Assembly (NCBI GenBank): GCA_958295785.1
Contig: OY282377.1
Location: 3,254,385 to 3,318,384, forward strand
Direction of reading: 5' to 3'
DNA from: an uncultured Latescibacterota bacterium
GTDB taxonomy: Bacteria > Latescibacterota > UBA2968
DNA: 64,000 bases
In this document: positions 16,889 through 24,600 of the stretch, in pieces
Layout of the letters: each line of letters opens with the position of its first letter
How positions within the stretch are numbered: the stretch's first letter is position 1
Position numbers and translations under genes: made by a program
The notes under the pieces: model-generated
What the model saw: only the letters and a program-made list of their open reading frames with translations
The model's database searches: none
Told to the model about the DNA's origin: nothing

Positions 16889-17254
16889 ATGACCAAACCC
16901 CTCGTGAGCGATGCACTCTGGGAAAAGGTCCACCCCCTTTTGCCTGTTCCCAAGCCGAGACGATTCCGCTTTCCCGGACGTAAGCGCATTGATGACCGCA
17001 AGGCGTTGACCGGCATGCTATTCGTCCTGAAGAGCGGCATCCCGTGGGAGCAGTTGCCCCAAGAGATGGGGTGTGGTTCCGGGATGACCTGCTGGCGCCG
17101 TCTGAAGGAGTGGCATGAAGCCAGCGTGTGGGAGCGGCTTCATCATCTGCTGTTGTCCAAACTGCGAGCGGCCGATGGCCTGGACGGGTCTCGTGCCTGC
17201 GTGGACAGCACCTGCCTGCGTGCGGTAGGTGCTGGGGGGAAAAACCGGGCCTAA
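16889..17254 (+). CDS. IS5-family transposase, first frame (orfA)
   Basis: ATG 16889 lies behind AGGAGG and opens 121 codons. The protein begins MTKPLVSDALWEKVHPLLP, the DUF4096-type helix-turn-helix head seen in IS427-group transposases. It continues RRFRFPGRKRIDDRKALTGM and ends shortly after ACVDSTCLRA, which carries the first Asp of the DDE triad. The frame closes at 17254 and the rest of the catalytic domain lies in a second frame. Two-frame organisation joined by frameshifting is normal in this group. Confidence 0.9.
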   Translation: MTKPLVSDALWEKVHPLLPVPKPRRFRFPGRKRIDDRKALTGMLFVLKSGIPWEQLPQEMGCGSGMTCWRRLKEWHEASVWERLHHLLLSKLRAADGLDGSRACVDSTCLRAVGAGGKNRA

Positions 17255-17699
17255 TCCCACAGACCGCCGCAAGCCCGGGCGTAAGCATCATGTGATCACC
17301 GATGCCAACGGGCTACCTCTGGCCGCGATTGTGACCGGGGCGAACCGGCATGATGTGACGCAATGGTTGCCATGGGTGGACGCTGTGCCTGCGGTTAGAG
17401 GCAAACACGGTCGTCCGCGCCGCAGACCCCAACGGCTGTATGCGGACCGTGCCTATGACTCGAAGGCATGCCGGAAGGCCCTGCGTGCGCGCCACATCTG
17501 GCCGGTGATCGCCCGGCGGGGTGCAGAGCATGGCAGCGGGTTGGGGGTGTACCGGTGGGTCGTTGAGCGGACGCTGGCCTGGCTCCGGCAGTTCGGTAGC
17601 CTGCGGGTGCGCGACGAGCGCAGAGCGGACATCCATGAGGCGTTCCTCTCCATCGGCTGTTCACTCCTCTGTTTCAGACGCTTGCTTTCTTTATGTTAG
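17229..17699 (+). CDS. IS5-family transposase, second frame (orfB)
   Basis: This frame overlaps orfA by 26 bp and is +1 relative to it; it may be expressed by frameshifting at the GGGGGGAAAAA run near 17234-17244 or start at GTG 17229. It begins GGKTGPNPTDRRKPGRKHHV, the usual hand-over motif, carries the second catalytic Asp in RLYADRAYDS and the Glu in YRWVVERTLAWLRQFGSLRV, and ends one base pair before the right inverted repeat region closes. All three acidic residues are therefore present across the two frames and the element could be active. Confidence 0.88.
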   Translation: MLGGKTGPNPTDRRKPGRKHHVITDANGLPLAAIVTGANRHDVTQWLPWVDAVPAVRGKHGRPRRRPQRLYADRAYDSKACRKALRARHIWPVIARRGAEHGSGLGVYRWVVERTLAWLRQFGSLRVRDERRADIHEAFLSIGCSLLCFRRLLSLC

Positions 17700-17869
17700 G
17701 GCTTCAAGGCCGTGCCCACTTCTCGGGGCACCTTGGGGGCGAGGGGCCCTGCTTTTTTGAACTGCCCGAACACCTTGCGCGCGCGGGCTTCCCATTTTGT
17801 ATTTTGTTCGACAATGGAGGTCCCTTTCTCGACTTGGGCCCCGGGAAGCGGAATATATTGCGTGTTCAT
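17696..17869 (-). pseudogene. 57-residue gene head truncated by the IS
   Basis: On the minus strand ATG (17867-17869) opens MNTQYIPLPGAQVEKGTSIV, then a basic helix (WEARARKVFGQFKKAGPLAP) and KVPREVGTALKP. The stop codon TAA at 17696-17698 belongs to the IS inverted repeat, so the reading frame was cut by insertion. I do not recognise the family. It could be the front of a small basic protein whose natural end was only a few codons later. Confidence 0.35.
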
Positions 17870-17896
17870 TTTTTTTATGTCGCTTTGGGAACGCGT

Positions 17897-18594
17897 GTGA
17901 ACCGATCAGCTGACCAAGGACGCGAGGCGAGATTTCGCTTTTCGGATGACAGGTCCCCCTTTCTCGGCCTGTCAGTGGTTTTTCTTCTTGTGGTGATGCC
18001 GTTGTTGGAGCGCGAAGCGCAGTCCTTTGTGCCCTTTCTTTTCTTGTTGGTTATGGCCGTGGTGCTCTGGCCGCTTGGCCTTGCCAAGGTGCTCTTTGGG
18101 TTGTGTGTGGTTCTCGGATTGTTGGGGTTTGGATTTTCGTTGTGGCTGGAGCTGAGGGCCGTTTCAGAGGCCGTATCTGAAGGGGTTGCGTTGGCCTTGC
18201 TCGGTGTTTATGCCTCGTTTTACGGGATATGTCTCGTGGTTTTTTTGGACCGGATTTTCTCTGAGAAGATGATCGCGGCAGATCCCATTCAGGGGGAATT
18301 GCCGTCTGATTTCTCAGCGGGTTGTTGTGGGCGTTTTTCTATCCCATCTTGCTCTTGCTCGACCCCGCTGCGATTTCATTGCCGGTTCACACATCGGGCG
18401 AGTTTTCAGAGTTGATTTATTTTTTCTTTGTCAGGCTGACCCCTTTGGGGTACGGAGAGATAACGCCGGTGAGTTGGATGGCGCAAAACCTGACCCTGTT
18501 GGAAGCCGTTTGGGGTCAGACGTATCTGGTGGTGCGGGTTGCTCGCCTGGTGGGCTTGCATTTGAGTGGGGCCGGTCAATCGGATCACAAATAG
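17897..18594 (+). pseudogene. Two-transmembrane potassium channel-like gene with a frameshift
   Basis: From GTG 17897 the frame encodes several hydrophobic segments (FLGLSVVFLLVVMPLLE, FVPFLFLLVMAVVLWPLG, VLFGLCVVLGLLGFGFSLWL, VALALLGVYASFYGICLVVF) and continues to DPIQGELPSDFSAG. At about 18317 the sense passes to the -1 frame, which reads LLWAFFYPILLLLDPAAISL, then SGEFSELIYFFFVRLTPLGYGEITP and a final hydrophobic helix, ending at 18594. TPLGYGEITP is the K+ selectivity-filter motif with its preceding pore helix. The whole looks like an ion-channel (Ion_trans_2-type) protein of about 230 residues. The single shift could be decay or an assembly error. Confidence 0.65.
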
Positions 18595-18602
18595 GAAGGG
18601 TT

Positions 18603-18704
18603 ATGAATGACAGATGGCCTGTTGTGTTTGGCGTTTTCTTTTGGGTGCTCTTATTGACGCCTAACGTTTGTGCTCAAAGTGAAAAAGAGCCCGTCGCTAG
18701 CTGA
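18603..18704 (+). CDS. 33-residue peptide with an export signal
   Basis: ATG 18603 lies behind GGAAGGG, 8 bp after the channel gene. The peptide MNDRWPVVFGVFFWVLLLTP continues NVCAQSEKEPVAS and stops. It has a perfect-looking signal peptide with a cleavage site after AQ and almost no mature part, so it may be the head of a truncated secreted protein. A bidirectional hairpin terminator follows at 18756. Confidence 0.35.
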   Translation: MNDRWPVVFGVFFWVLLLTPNVCAQSEKEPVAS

Positions 18705-18755
18705 CCTCATTCCCGCATTTGCAATTCATTGAATTTTGTCCATCCAAAAAATAAA

Positions 18756-18790
18756 AACGCCCGGTCATTGTGCGACTGGGCGTTATTTTG
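18756..18790. terminator. Bidirectional hairpin terminator
   Basis: The 11-bp stem AACGCCCGGTC/GACTGGGCGTT (18756-18766 and 18774-18784) has an A-run on its left and ATTTTG on its right. It can end both the plus-strand channel transcript and the minus-strand cluster that starts at about 20.5 kb. Confidence 0.75.
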
Positions 18791-18804
18791 CTCGATTTGC
18801 GTGA

Positions 18805-19247
18805 TCACTCGGTGCTTGGCTTGGTGTGTGTCAATGATGCGGTTGTTGGGGCGTTTGAGGGTTTGGCGAAAAAGTCGGGGAGGGCAACAACGGGTTCTCC
18901 GAGGGACAGACGCATGCGCGCGTCATGCATGCAGAATGCGGGTTCGTCGGCGCAGGGCGCGGTGCGATTGTTTGAAGCACGAAGAAAATGGGATGGCAGA
19001 TTTGGTTTGGCTCTTGTAAGAGTCGGAACAGACCTTATTTTCCGTCCCGTCCCACTCGGCACAACGATATCGCCCTGCAAAACATAGACATCATGAGCAA
19101 TATCAGGAGCATGAACCTCATTCAATACATTCTGAAAAACCCCCTCATAACGCGCCACAGAAGCCGGCACCCTATGAGGTTCATTTGTCTCAAGCGACTC
19201 ATAGACTTGCCAACCTTATGTTTCAAATCCGCTATCATATCCGCCAT
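18805..19247 (-). pseudogene. Frameshifted unknown gene in an AT-rich cluster
   Basis: ATG 19247 follows a strong site (AAAGGAGAT) and reads MADMIADLKHKVGKS. Within the next few codons the sense moves to another frame that reads VYESLETNEPHRVPASVARY, then EGVFQNVLNEVHAPDIAHDV and YVLQGDIVVPSGTGRKIRSV, and stays open to 18805. The continuity and good ribosome site argue for one gene of about 145 residues with one frameshift; the last 60 residues are less convincing. No family is recognised. It follows the 134-residue gene by 45 bp, probably in one transcript. Confidence 0.45.
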
Positions 19248-19292
19248 TATAGATCTCCTTTCTATTCACCCATCACCATCTCATAAACAAGA

Positions 19293-19697
19293 TCAGATCC
19301 CATCATAAATAGACTTCTCGCCCCCATCCGTCAACTTATCCCACCATATCAAAATCTTCCAAGCATCATCCCTCTCATGTCCTAAATCCATCAATCCCTT
19401 GACCAAACGCTTCCGCCAATACAAACTTTCCCTCTTCTCTCCATTTTTCTTTGTTACAAATATCTGCTTTCCATCCAACACTGCAAGCACTTTTCTCTGC
19501 AAAAGCAACTCTCTAATACGTCCATCCTCATTTCCCTTTTTTCCTTTCACCACCCATTCTAAAACCCGTGACAACAACCCCCCCTTCATCATCCCCTGCA
19601 TCCCTCCCAACATCCCCCGCCGCTCGTCCTTATCGCCTCCATCTGACGCCTCAACAACACCCAATGTCTGTCTCACAATGCACCGCCATTTTCTCAT
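19293..19697 (-). CDS. Unknown protein, 134 residues, Lys/Arg rich
   Basis: ATG 19697 opens MRKWRCIVRQTLGVVEASDG. The first half is Gly/Met rich (GMLGGMQGMMKGGLLSRVLE) and the second half is a charged helical region (RELLLQRKVLAVLDGKQIFV, then YWRKRLVKGLMDLGHERDDA and WKILIWWDKL). No clear ribosome site precedes the ATG. The base composition is AT-rich with purines on the coding strand, unlike the rest of the window, and the plus-strand reading of the same stretch gives a Ser/Pro/Phe-rich shadow. I do not recognise a family. The tail pattern of Trp-rich amphipathic helices suggests a small globular or membrane-associated protein. Probably acquired horizontally. Confidence 0.5.
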   Translation of the reverse strand: MRKWRCIVRQTLGVVEASDGGDKDERRGMLGGMQGMMKGGLLSRVLEWVVKGKKGNEDGRIRELLLQRKVLAVLDGKQIFVTKKNGEKRESLYWRKRLVKGLMDLGHERDDAWKILIWWDKLTDGGEKSIYDGI

Positions 19698-19861
19698 ACG
19701 ACAAAAGGCAATAGACTACTATCGCTTTTTCACAAAATTTTCAAATTTTTATCACCAGCACATCTCCACCCCGGGTCGCTTCCTTCTATATACTAGTGAA
19801 AAAACGACCGAAAAATCGAAATTATACAGACTTTACTGCTTATTTTTTTCTGACAGGCACC

Positions 19862-19907
19862 TCCCGATCATGCCCGTCAGAAAATCCCGATCATGCCCGT
19901 CAAAAAA
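19862..19907. repeat. Short tandem duplication (2 x about 22 bp)
   Basis: TCCCGATCATGCCCGTCA followed by three or four A-rich bases occurs twice in a row, in the leader region upstream of the 134-residue gene. A second short tandem duplication (GAGACAGGGCCTATCTTTG, 2 x 19 bp) lies at 20020-20057. Confidence 0.8.
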
Positions 19908-19915
19908 TCCAAATT

Positions 19916-20149
19916 TCAATGAATCTGACACCTGCCATGATACCCAGAATAACAAATATATCGCCGTTCACTTTCAACAACAGACAGATAACATTTTTGC
20001 TTTTTGCATCTCTCGATGAGACAGGGCCTATCTTTGAGACAGGGCCTATCTTTGACGGGTTTGACCGGCGTCAATGGCCGAGGAAATGCACAAGAAAACA
20101 AGCTCGACATCATCACTAAAACGCCCAACCAACCCCATCTCAAACACAA
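19916..20149 (-). CDS. Possible small lipoprotein, Cys-rich
   Basis: A start at TTG 20149 gives 77 residues: a hydrophobic signal (CLRWGWLGVLVMMSSLFSC) with a lipobox-like LFSC, then AFPRPLTPVKPVKDRPCLKD and a Cys-rich tail (CKKQKCYLSVVESERRYICY). A longer frame reaches GTG 20200. The KDRPCL segment is duplicated because the gene spans the 19-bp tandem repeat. No family is recognised. The lipobox, if real, would place it in the inner leaflet of the outer membrane. Evidence is limited to the signal-like head and the open frame. Confidence 0.35.
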   Translation of the reverse strand: MCLRWGWLGVLVMMSSLFSCAFPRPLTPVKPVKDRPCLKDRPCLIERCKKQKCYLSVVESERRYICYSGYHGRCQIH

Positions 20150-20227
20150 TCCTTTACCCCAACAACCATTCTTTACCTTCAAGACGATTATTCCCCACAA
20201 AACTTGACGCTCCTTGATCTACACGCT

Positions 20228-20504
20228 TTAACGGAGATTTCCCATACCGAGTATAACAGGCCACACAAAAATCGTTCCCAAGGGATGCGACTGCAACACG
20301 TCCGTCAGCGCACGGCGCGCCATGCCCTGAACGAGCACCTGCATCTGGCGGGCGGGCGGGCGCGATCATCGCGCAATGTAGATCGCAGTGCCCACTGGGT
20401 ATAGGAACTCGCGACGGAGGTCTTTTTCGCCCCCCTGTGATGGGCAATTCAGGGGGCATGCGATCCGTTTCGATTGCGTTCACGCTCGTTAGGGGATTTG
20501 CCAT
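20228..20504 (-). pseudogene. Remnant of the Lon protease N-terminal domain
   Basis: ATG 20504 lies behind GAGAGGAG and reads MANPLTSVNAIETDRMPPEL, resembling the head of a Lon protein just before its L-P-[LV]-R-[ND] motif. Then about 55 residues of the domain are missing, and after a shift at a run of six Gs (about 20434-20439) the sense resumes as KDLRREFLYPVGTAIYIAR, an in-frame TGA, and RQMQVLVQGMARRALTDVLQ. The [DE]-x-x-x-L-Y-x-V-G-T-x-A-x-I and M-x-V-L-V-[QE]-G patterns are hallmarks of the Lon LAN domain. No AAA+ or protease part is present. This is a dead fragment of an extra lon copy. Confidence 0.6.
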
Positions 20505-20638
20505 GACATATACTCCTCTCCGAATGCGAGCCGATCTCGCGCGCTGGCGTGAGTCAGAATGGCAGTTGGGGCGCGCTTTGTATGATATGATTTCACGCTG
20601 GAAACGCATGGGGCGTTTCGCTATATGGATGGGGTCTT

Positions 20639-21063
20639 ATACCCATTTGATTTTTCTTTGTCCGTCTCCTGCCTCCCATCAGGGAGGCAGGAGAAATGAG
20701 GAACAGACGCTCCTCAGAGATCATGCGGTGCTTGTCTCAAGCGTTGGGTTCTGCCCCCTCGTTTGTTACTTCCGATGCGTTGGCTACGCCTGTGCCTACG
20801 GCGTGCGGCGACCTCCTTTTTTTTAACAGCAAAAAAAGGAAGCAAAAAATGCCGCTCTCATACGCCGAGGGGGGCTCGGCACAGCGCAAATCGCTTTGCG
20901 GGTTGCACACCATGCGCTGGCCTGCGAGGTGGGGTGCAAGAGGGAGGTGGGTTGCGAGACGGCCTTGCGCGCTGTGCGCGATGGTTTTATCGGAGGGTCT
21001 TTTGGGATGGCCTTTTTGCCATGGCTTTTCTGAATGCCTAGGTAACGTCAAGGGAATCATTAA
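20639..21063 (+). mobile_element. MITE-like interspersed element, copy 2 (right end lost)
   Basis: The left end ATACCCATTTGA (20639) and the same internal blocks as copy 1 are present (the CCTCCC/GGGAGG hairpin, GATGCGTTGGCTACGCCTG, the T-run/A-run stem, GCGAGACGGCCTTGCGCGC). The right inverted repeat is missing; the sequence runs to GGAATCATTAA and then straight into the miniature IS at 21064. It lies 134 bp upstream of the lon remnant on its left. Confidence 0.85.
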
Positions 21064-21180
21064 GAAGCCCTCACATAAAGAAAGCAAGCGTCTGAAACAG
21101 AGGAGTGAACACCCGATGGAGAGGAACGCCTCAAAGTTGGCCTCTCACAAATCCAGGGCAACGCTTTTTGTTAGGGCTTC
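21064..21180 (-). mobile_element. Miniature derivative of the IS5-family element
   Basis: This 117-bp segment joins the right end of the IS at 16779-17705 (inverted, through the GAGGAACGCC block) to its left end (TTGGCCTCTCACAAATCC to GTTAGGGCTTC). Both terminal repeats are kept and the transposase is deleted, so it could be mobilised in trans by the full-length copy. It abuts the broken right end of MITE copy 2. Confidence 0.9.
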
Positions 21181-21186
21181 AAAAAA

Positions 21187-21219
21187 AAAAGCACCACCTC
21201 AAAAGAGATGGTGCTTTTT
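21187..21219. terminator. Hairpin terminator after the cold-shock gene
   Basis: AAAAGCACCACCTC and GAGATGGTGCTTTT pair with one mismatch around an AAAA loop. The A-run on its left serves as the T-run for the minus-strand cold-shock gene, whose stop is 25 bp away. Confidence 0.85.
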
Positions 21220-21244
21220 GCATAATTCTGAATCGAGATTCAGA

Positions 21245-21445
21245 TCATTGCTTCACGACATTTGACGCTTGGAGTCCCTTAGGCCCCTGAGTGATGTCAA
21301 ATTCGACGTAGTCACCTTCGGCCAAAGACTTGAAACCCTCGGATTGAATCGCGGAAAAATGGACAAAAACATCTTCGCCACCTTCTTGTTCGATAAAACC
21401 GAATCCCTTGGCGTCGTTAAACCACTTGACTCTTCCTTCTGCCAA
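21245..21445 (-). CDS. cspA: Cold-shock domain protein
   Basis: The 66-residue protein has the complete cold-shock fold: [18 protein letters not shown] with RNP1 (KGFGFI), DVFVHFSAI (RNP2), and the final [13 protein letters not shown]. It binds single-stranded RNA or DNA and loosens RNA structure. The likely start is TTG 21445 (TTG GCA GAA GGA) behind AAAGGTGGTG; no ATG is available, which is unusual for an abundant protein and may limit its translation. A strong hairpin with a U-tract (21491-21528) lies in the 85 bp upstream; it can be the terminator of the preceding large gene or, if the promoter lies before it, an attenuator in the csp leader. Confidence 0.95.
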   Translation of the reverse strand: MAEGRVKWFNDAKGFGFIEQEGGEDVFVHFSAIQSEGFKSLAEGDYVEFDITQGPKGLQASNVVKQ

Positions 21446-21490
21446 CGTACTTCACCACCTTTCTAACAGCGAAAATTGCACAACAGAACT

Positions 21491-21528
21491 AAAAAAAAAG
21501 GCAAGAATCAGAAGTTTCGATTCTTGCC
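21491..21528 (-). terminator. Strong intrinsic terminator (or csp leader attenuator)
   Basis: A perfect 10-bp stem GGCAAGAATC/GATTCTTGCC (21500-21509 and 21519-21528) is followed on the minus strand by nine Ts. It is 114 bp past the stop of the M28/FtsX gene and about 46 bp before the csp start codon. Confidence 0.88.
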
Positions 21529-21641
21529 ATACCGTCTTTTTCAGGCCGATTGTACAGGAAACAAAACAACATATTCTCAATGCATGGGCAAAGATACCCG
21601 TTCTTTTGTCAGAAGTCAATGCTTTTTTGCCAAATTTCCGC

Positions 21642-24600
21642 TCAAGCCACAGCCTCAACCAGCATTCCCCGCCCTTTTTTTGTGTATCGCGCCTTGTCTT
21701 CTGGCGCCACGGTTCGCCAAATCAGGAACTGTTTCCGCAACAAATTCATAAAATTCTGGTTGACCCGCCGCCATGACGAGGCATCGCCCGAAAGCCGATC
21801 TATGGTCAGTGCCATTGCAAAAATATCGTGTTCGCCCATGGGTATCGCTTCAAAATGCACCTGCTGGCTCACGCCCAAATCATAAGGCGCCAACCAGATT
21901 GTCGTATCAATCGCATAGCCCTGTCCGGCCGCGGTCTCAATGGATCCGAAGCGTGCGCCATCCGTGTAAAACGTCCCCAAACTCTCGCCCGCGTGTGCTT
22001 CAAAATAATCGACCAAAAACACGGACAGCCCAAATACGTCTTTGCCCCCCACGGTAAATGGAAACTCAAAATGCCAGCGGTCCCCATCCGGCTCTGGAAA
22101 CTTCCAGCGGCGCGTCACGTCGGGCACGGCTATCAGGGACGCCTGACGTGCGGGATAGAGCGAGGACAGCAACACCACCAGCATCACCAGCATGGACGAT
22201 GTCACAGTCGAAAGCGCGGAATAATTCACGGTCAGCCCTTGTAGCGCGTCTTGCCACAACAAAAATTTGGCGACGCTTTGCCCCAAAAGATACCCGGCAA
22301 CCGTGCCCAAAACCGCGTACACACACGCCTCGGCAAGGAACAAAAACGCGATGTGAACGGGCGCCAATCCCACAGAAGAATAAATGCCGATCTCGCGGAA
22401 GCGCTCGTACACCGATCCCATCATCGTATTGAGCACAATCAGCGCGGCCACCAAAATGGGAATAAACAAATTGCCCAACCCCCGCAAAGACGTATCGCCC
22501 AAGGAACTGTAAACCGCCACTCGGATGCCGCCATCTGCCGTTGGAATGCCCGCGAACAACACCACGGACAGGCGCGACAAAAACGACTTGATCTCGGCCT
22601 CTACATCCACGGCCTCGTGAAAGCGCACGGCCACGGACTGCAAGGGACTGCCCACATCGCGCAACAGCGCGTAGGGCACGATCACAATCTCATCGGGGTC
22701 GAGGTGTTCAAACGGCACGGTCTCGACTTCGGGCTGTTCCAAGCCCTGTCGCTCGCGGTTCTCGGTCTGCGACATGACGGTGATAAACTCGTCATCGGTC
22801 ACCTGAAAATCCGCGGGCGTCAAAATTTCCTCATCCAAATCGACAAAGGTCCGCATCTTCTCGGAATCGATCACCCCGATCACCTTCAGTTGTTTGCCGA
22901 AAATGCGAATGTACTTTTCGCCGACGTGCCGATCTGCCACGCCCAAAAGCTCTGCCATGCGGTCGGGCAAAACGCAGGCCGACTCGCCCGGTTGAAACCA
23001 TCGCCCGGCCCGCAGCAGGGTATCGATGCGCGTCACCCGCGCCTCTTGTGGCGCGAGGCCCAACACGCCTTGGGCGCGGGCATTTTTTTCGCCCGACCAC
23101 ACCGCGGCCTTTGATTTTTTTTGTTCCCGCGTCGCAACGTACCAACTCCGGGGCGCCACCGTCCCCGCGTCTTTGAAATTGATCCGCGCATAATCATAAG
23201 CCGTATCTTCCAATGGCCCCCAAAACTTGCTTCTGATCAACACGCCGGGATAGGCACCTGCCACATCGCGTTGAAGTTGGTGAAATTCCAATGCCGATTT
23301 GATGGACGTGAACGACAGCACGGTAAATGTCAGCAACACCAGGGTTGCAAAGGTCAACCACGTCCGCAATTTGCGTTTTTTCATGTTGGCGATGCCCAAC
23401 TGAAACGCGGCCACAGACGCGCTGACCCGCCCCACATCGGTTTCGTGCAACAACACTTCGGCACTTCGCAACCGCCGAATATTCTCGCTGAACCGCCCCG
23501 ACAAAATCGAAATCACAAAAATCGCCAGCGCCATAATCACAAAAGCCAGCAAAATCACAAAGGGATTGGACAGGTCAAACGCGGGATGCACCTGTGACAG
23601 AAAAATCCAGATCGCGACAAAAACCGCGCCAAAGCCGCCGATTTGCATGCGAATATCGGAAAAGGCAAAAATCAGCCGCTCGAGAAAAAACGCACACGGA
23701 ATGACCAGCAGCATGAAGAAAATCACGCCGCGGATCACGTCGTTCTGCGTTGCTTTCACATCCGGATACGCCCGCGACTCAATGCCCATGCCCGAGCGCG
23801 TGTGCTTGACAAAGGCATCCCATTGCTTTTCCGCCATGGCGTTTTCGGCTTCGTCCAAGTGGTATTTGGCCTGCGCGTGCAATGCCTCTAGCCGCTGGTT
23901 CTCTATCGAATACTGGCGCAACTTCTGCATGCGCGACTCGTTCAACATCCACATATCCCGCGCCGCCTGATAGGGCGTGCGGATCAACGCGCCCGATGAC
24001 AGGGTTTGAAACCCCTCGCCGCGCGCATCCCACTCGTTGTCCGCGCTTTTGGAATTGAGCAACAAATAGCGCACGCCGATCACCCCGGATCGCATCGCAA
24101 TTTTCACCCGTTCCCCCGGCGACGTAAAGACCACCCCAACCGGTTCATCCGGGCCAAACCCAACCGCGTACCCGTATTCCTGCGGCGCGGTATTGCCCGC
24201 CCCATACACGCTGATATTCGACAAGGTGGTCAAATACCGCGGATCGACTGTGCCGTAAAAATCGGTTGCCACGCACGGAAACAAAATCACGGTTTGCTTT
24301 GTGATCCACCAGTTCATATCGAAATTGCCGCTGTAAATTTTGCCCTGCCGCCCCATGTTGGGCGCGTACGTGATCTCGCCGGTTTCCGGGTCGAGATAGT
24401 ACGCCCGCACGTGTACCCTGCGCTCTGCCACGCCCGGAATATAGTATTCGCCGCGGTCGTCTGCGAGGTCGTAATAAATGCGCCGCACGCCCTTGATCGA
24501 TTTTTCCAACCCCATCCGCATGGCGGCTATCGCGCCCGGGCGCGGTTTGTCCGGCGTGATGCTCCGCCGCGGAAACGTGCGAACAAATCCCTTGAGGCCG

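Larger units (their letters stand above)
16779..17705 (+). mobile_element. IS5-family (IS427-like) insertion sequence, full length
   Basis: This 927-bp element has ends GAAACCCTAACA (16779) and TGTTAGGGCTTC (17694-17705) as terminal inverted repeats. It carries two overlapping transposase frames. The flanks (TAA on the left, AAG on the right) do not show a clear target duplication. Two internally deleted derivatives of the same element lie at 21064-21180 and 61714-61825. Confidence 0.9.

Noticed and set aside
17229-17254. Frameshift between the two transposase frames as evidence of a dead IS
   Set aside because: Two overlapping frames joined at a slippery run are normal for this IS group, and the DDE residues are all present.
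19399-20019. 206-codon plus-strand frame
   Set aside because: Its Ser/Pro/Phe-rich composition is the antisense shadow of the purine-rich minus-strand genes, and it has no ribosome site.
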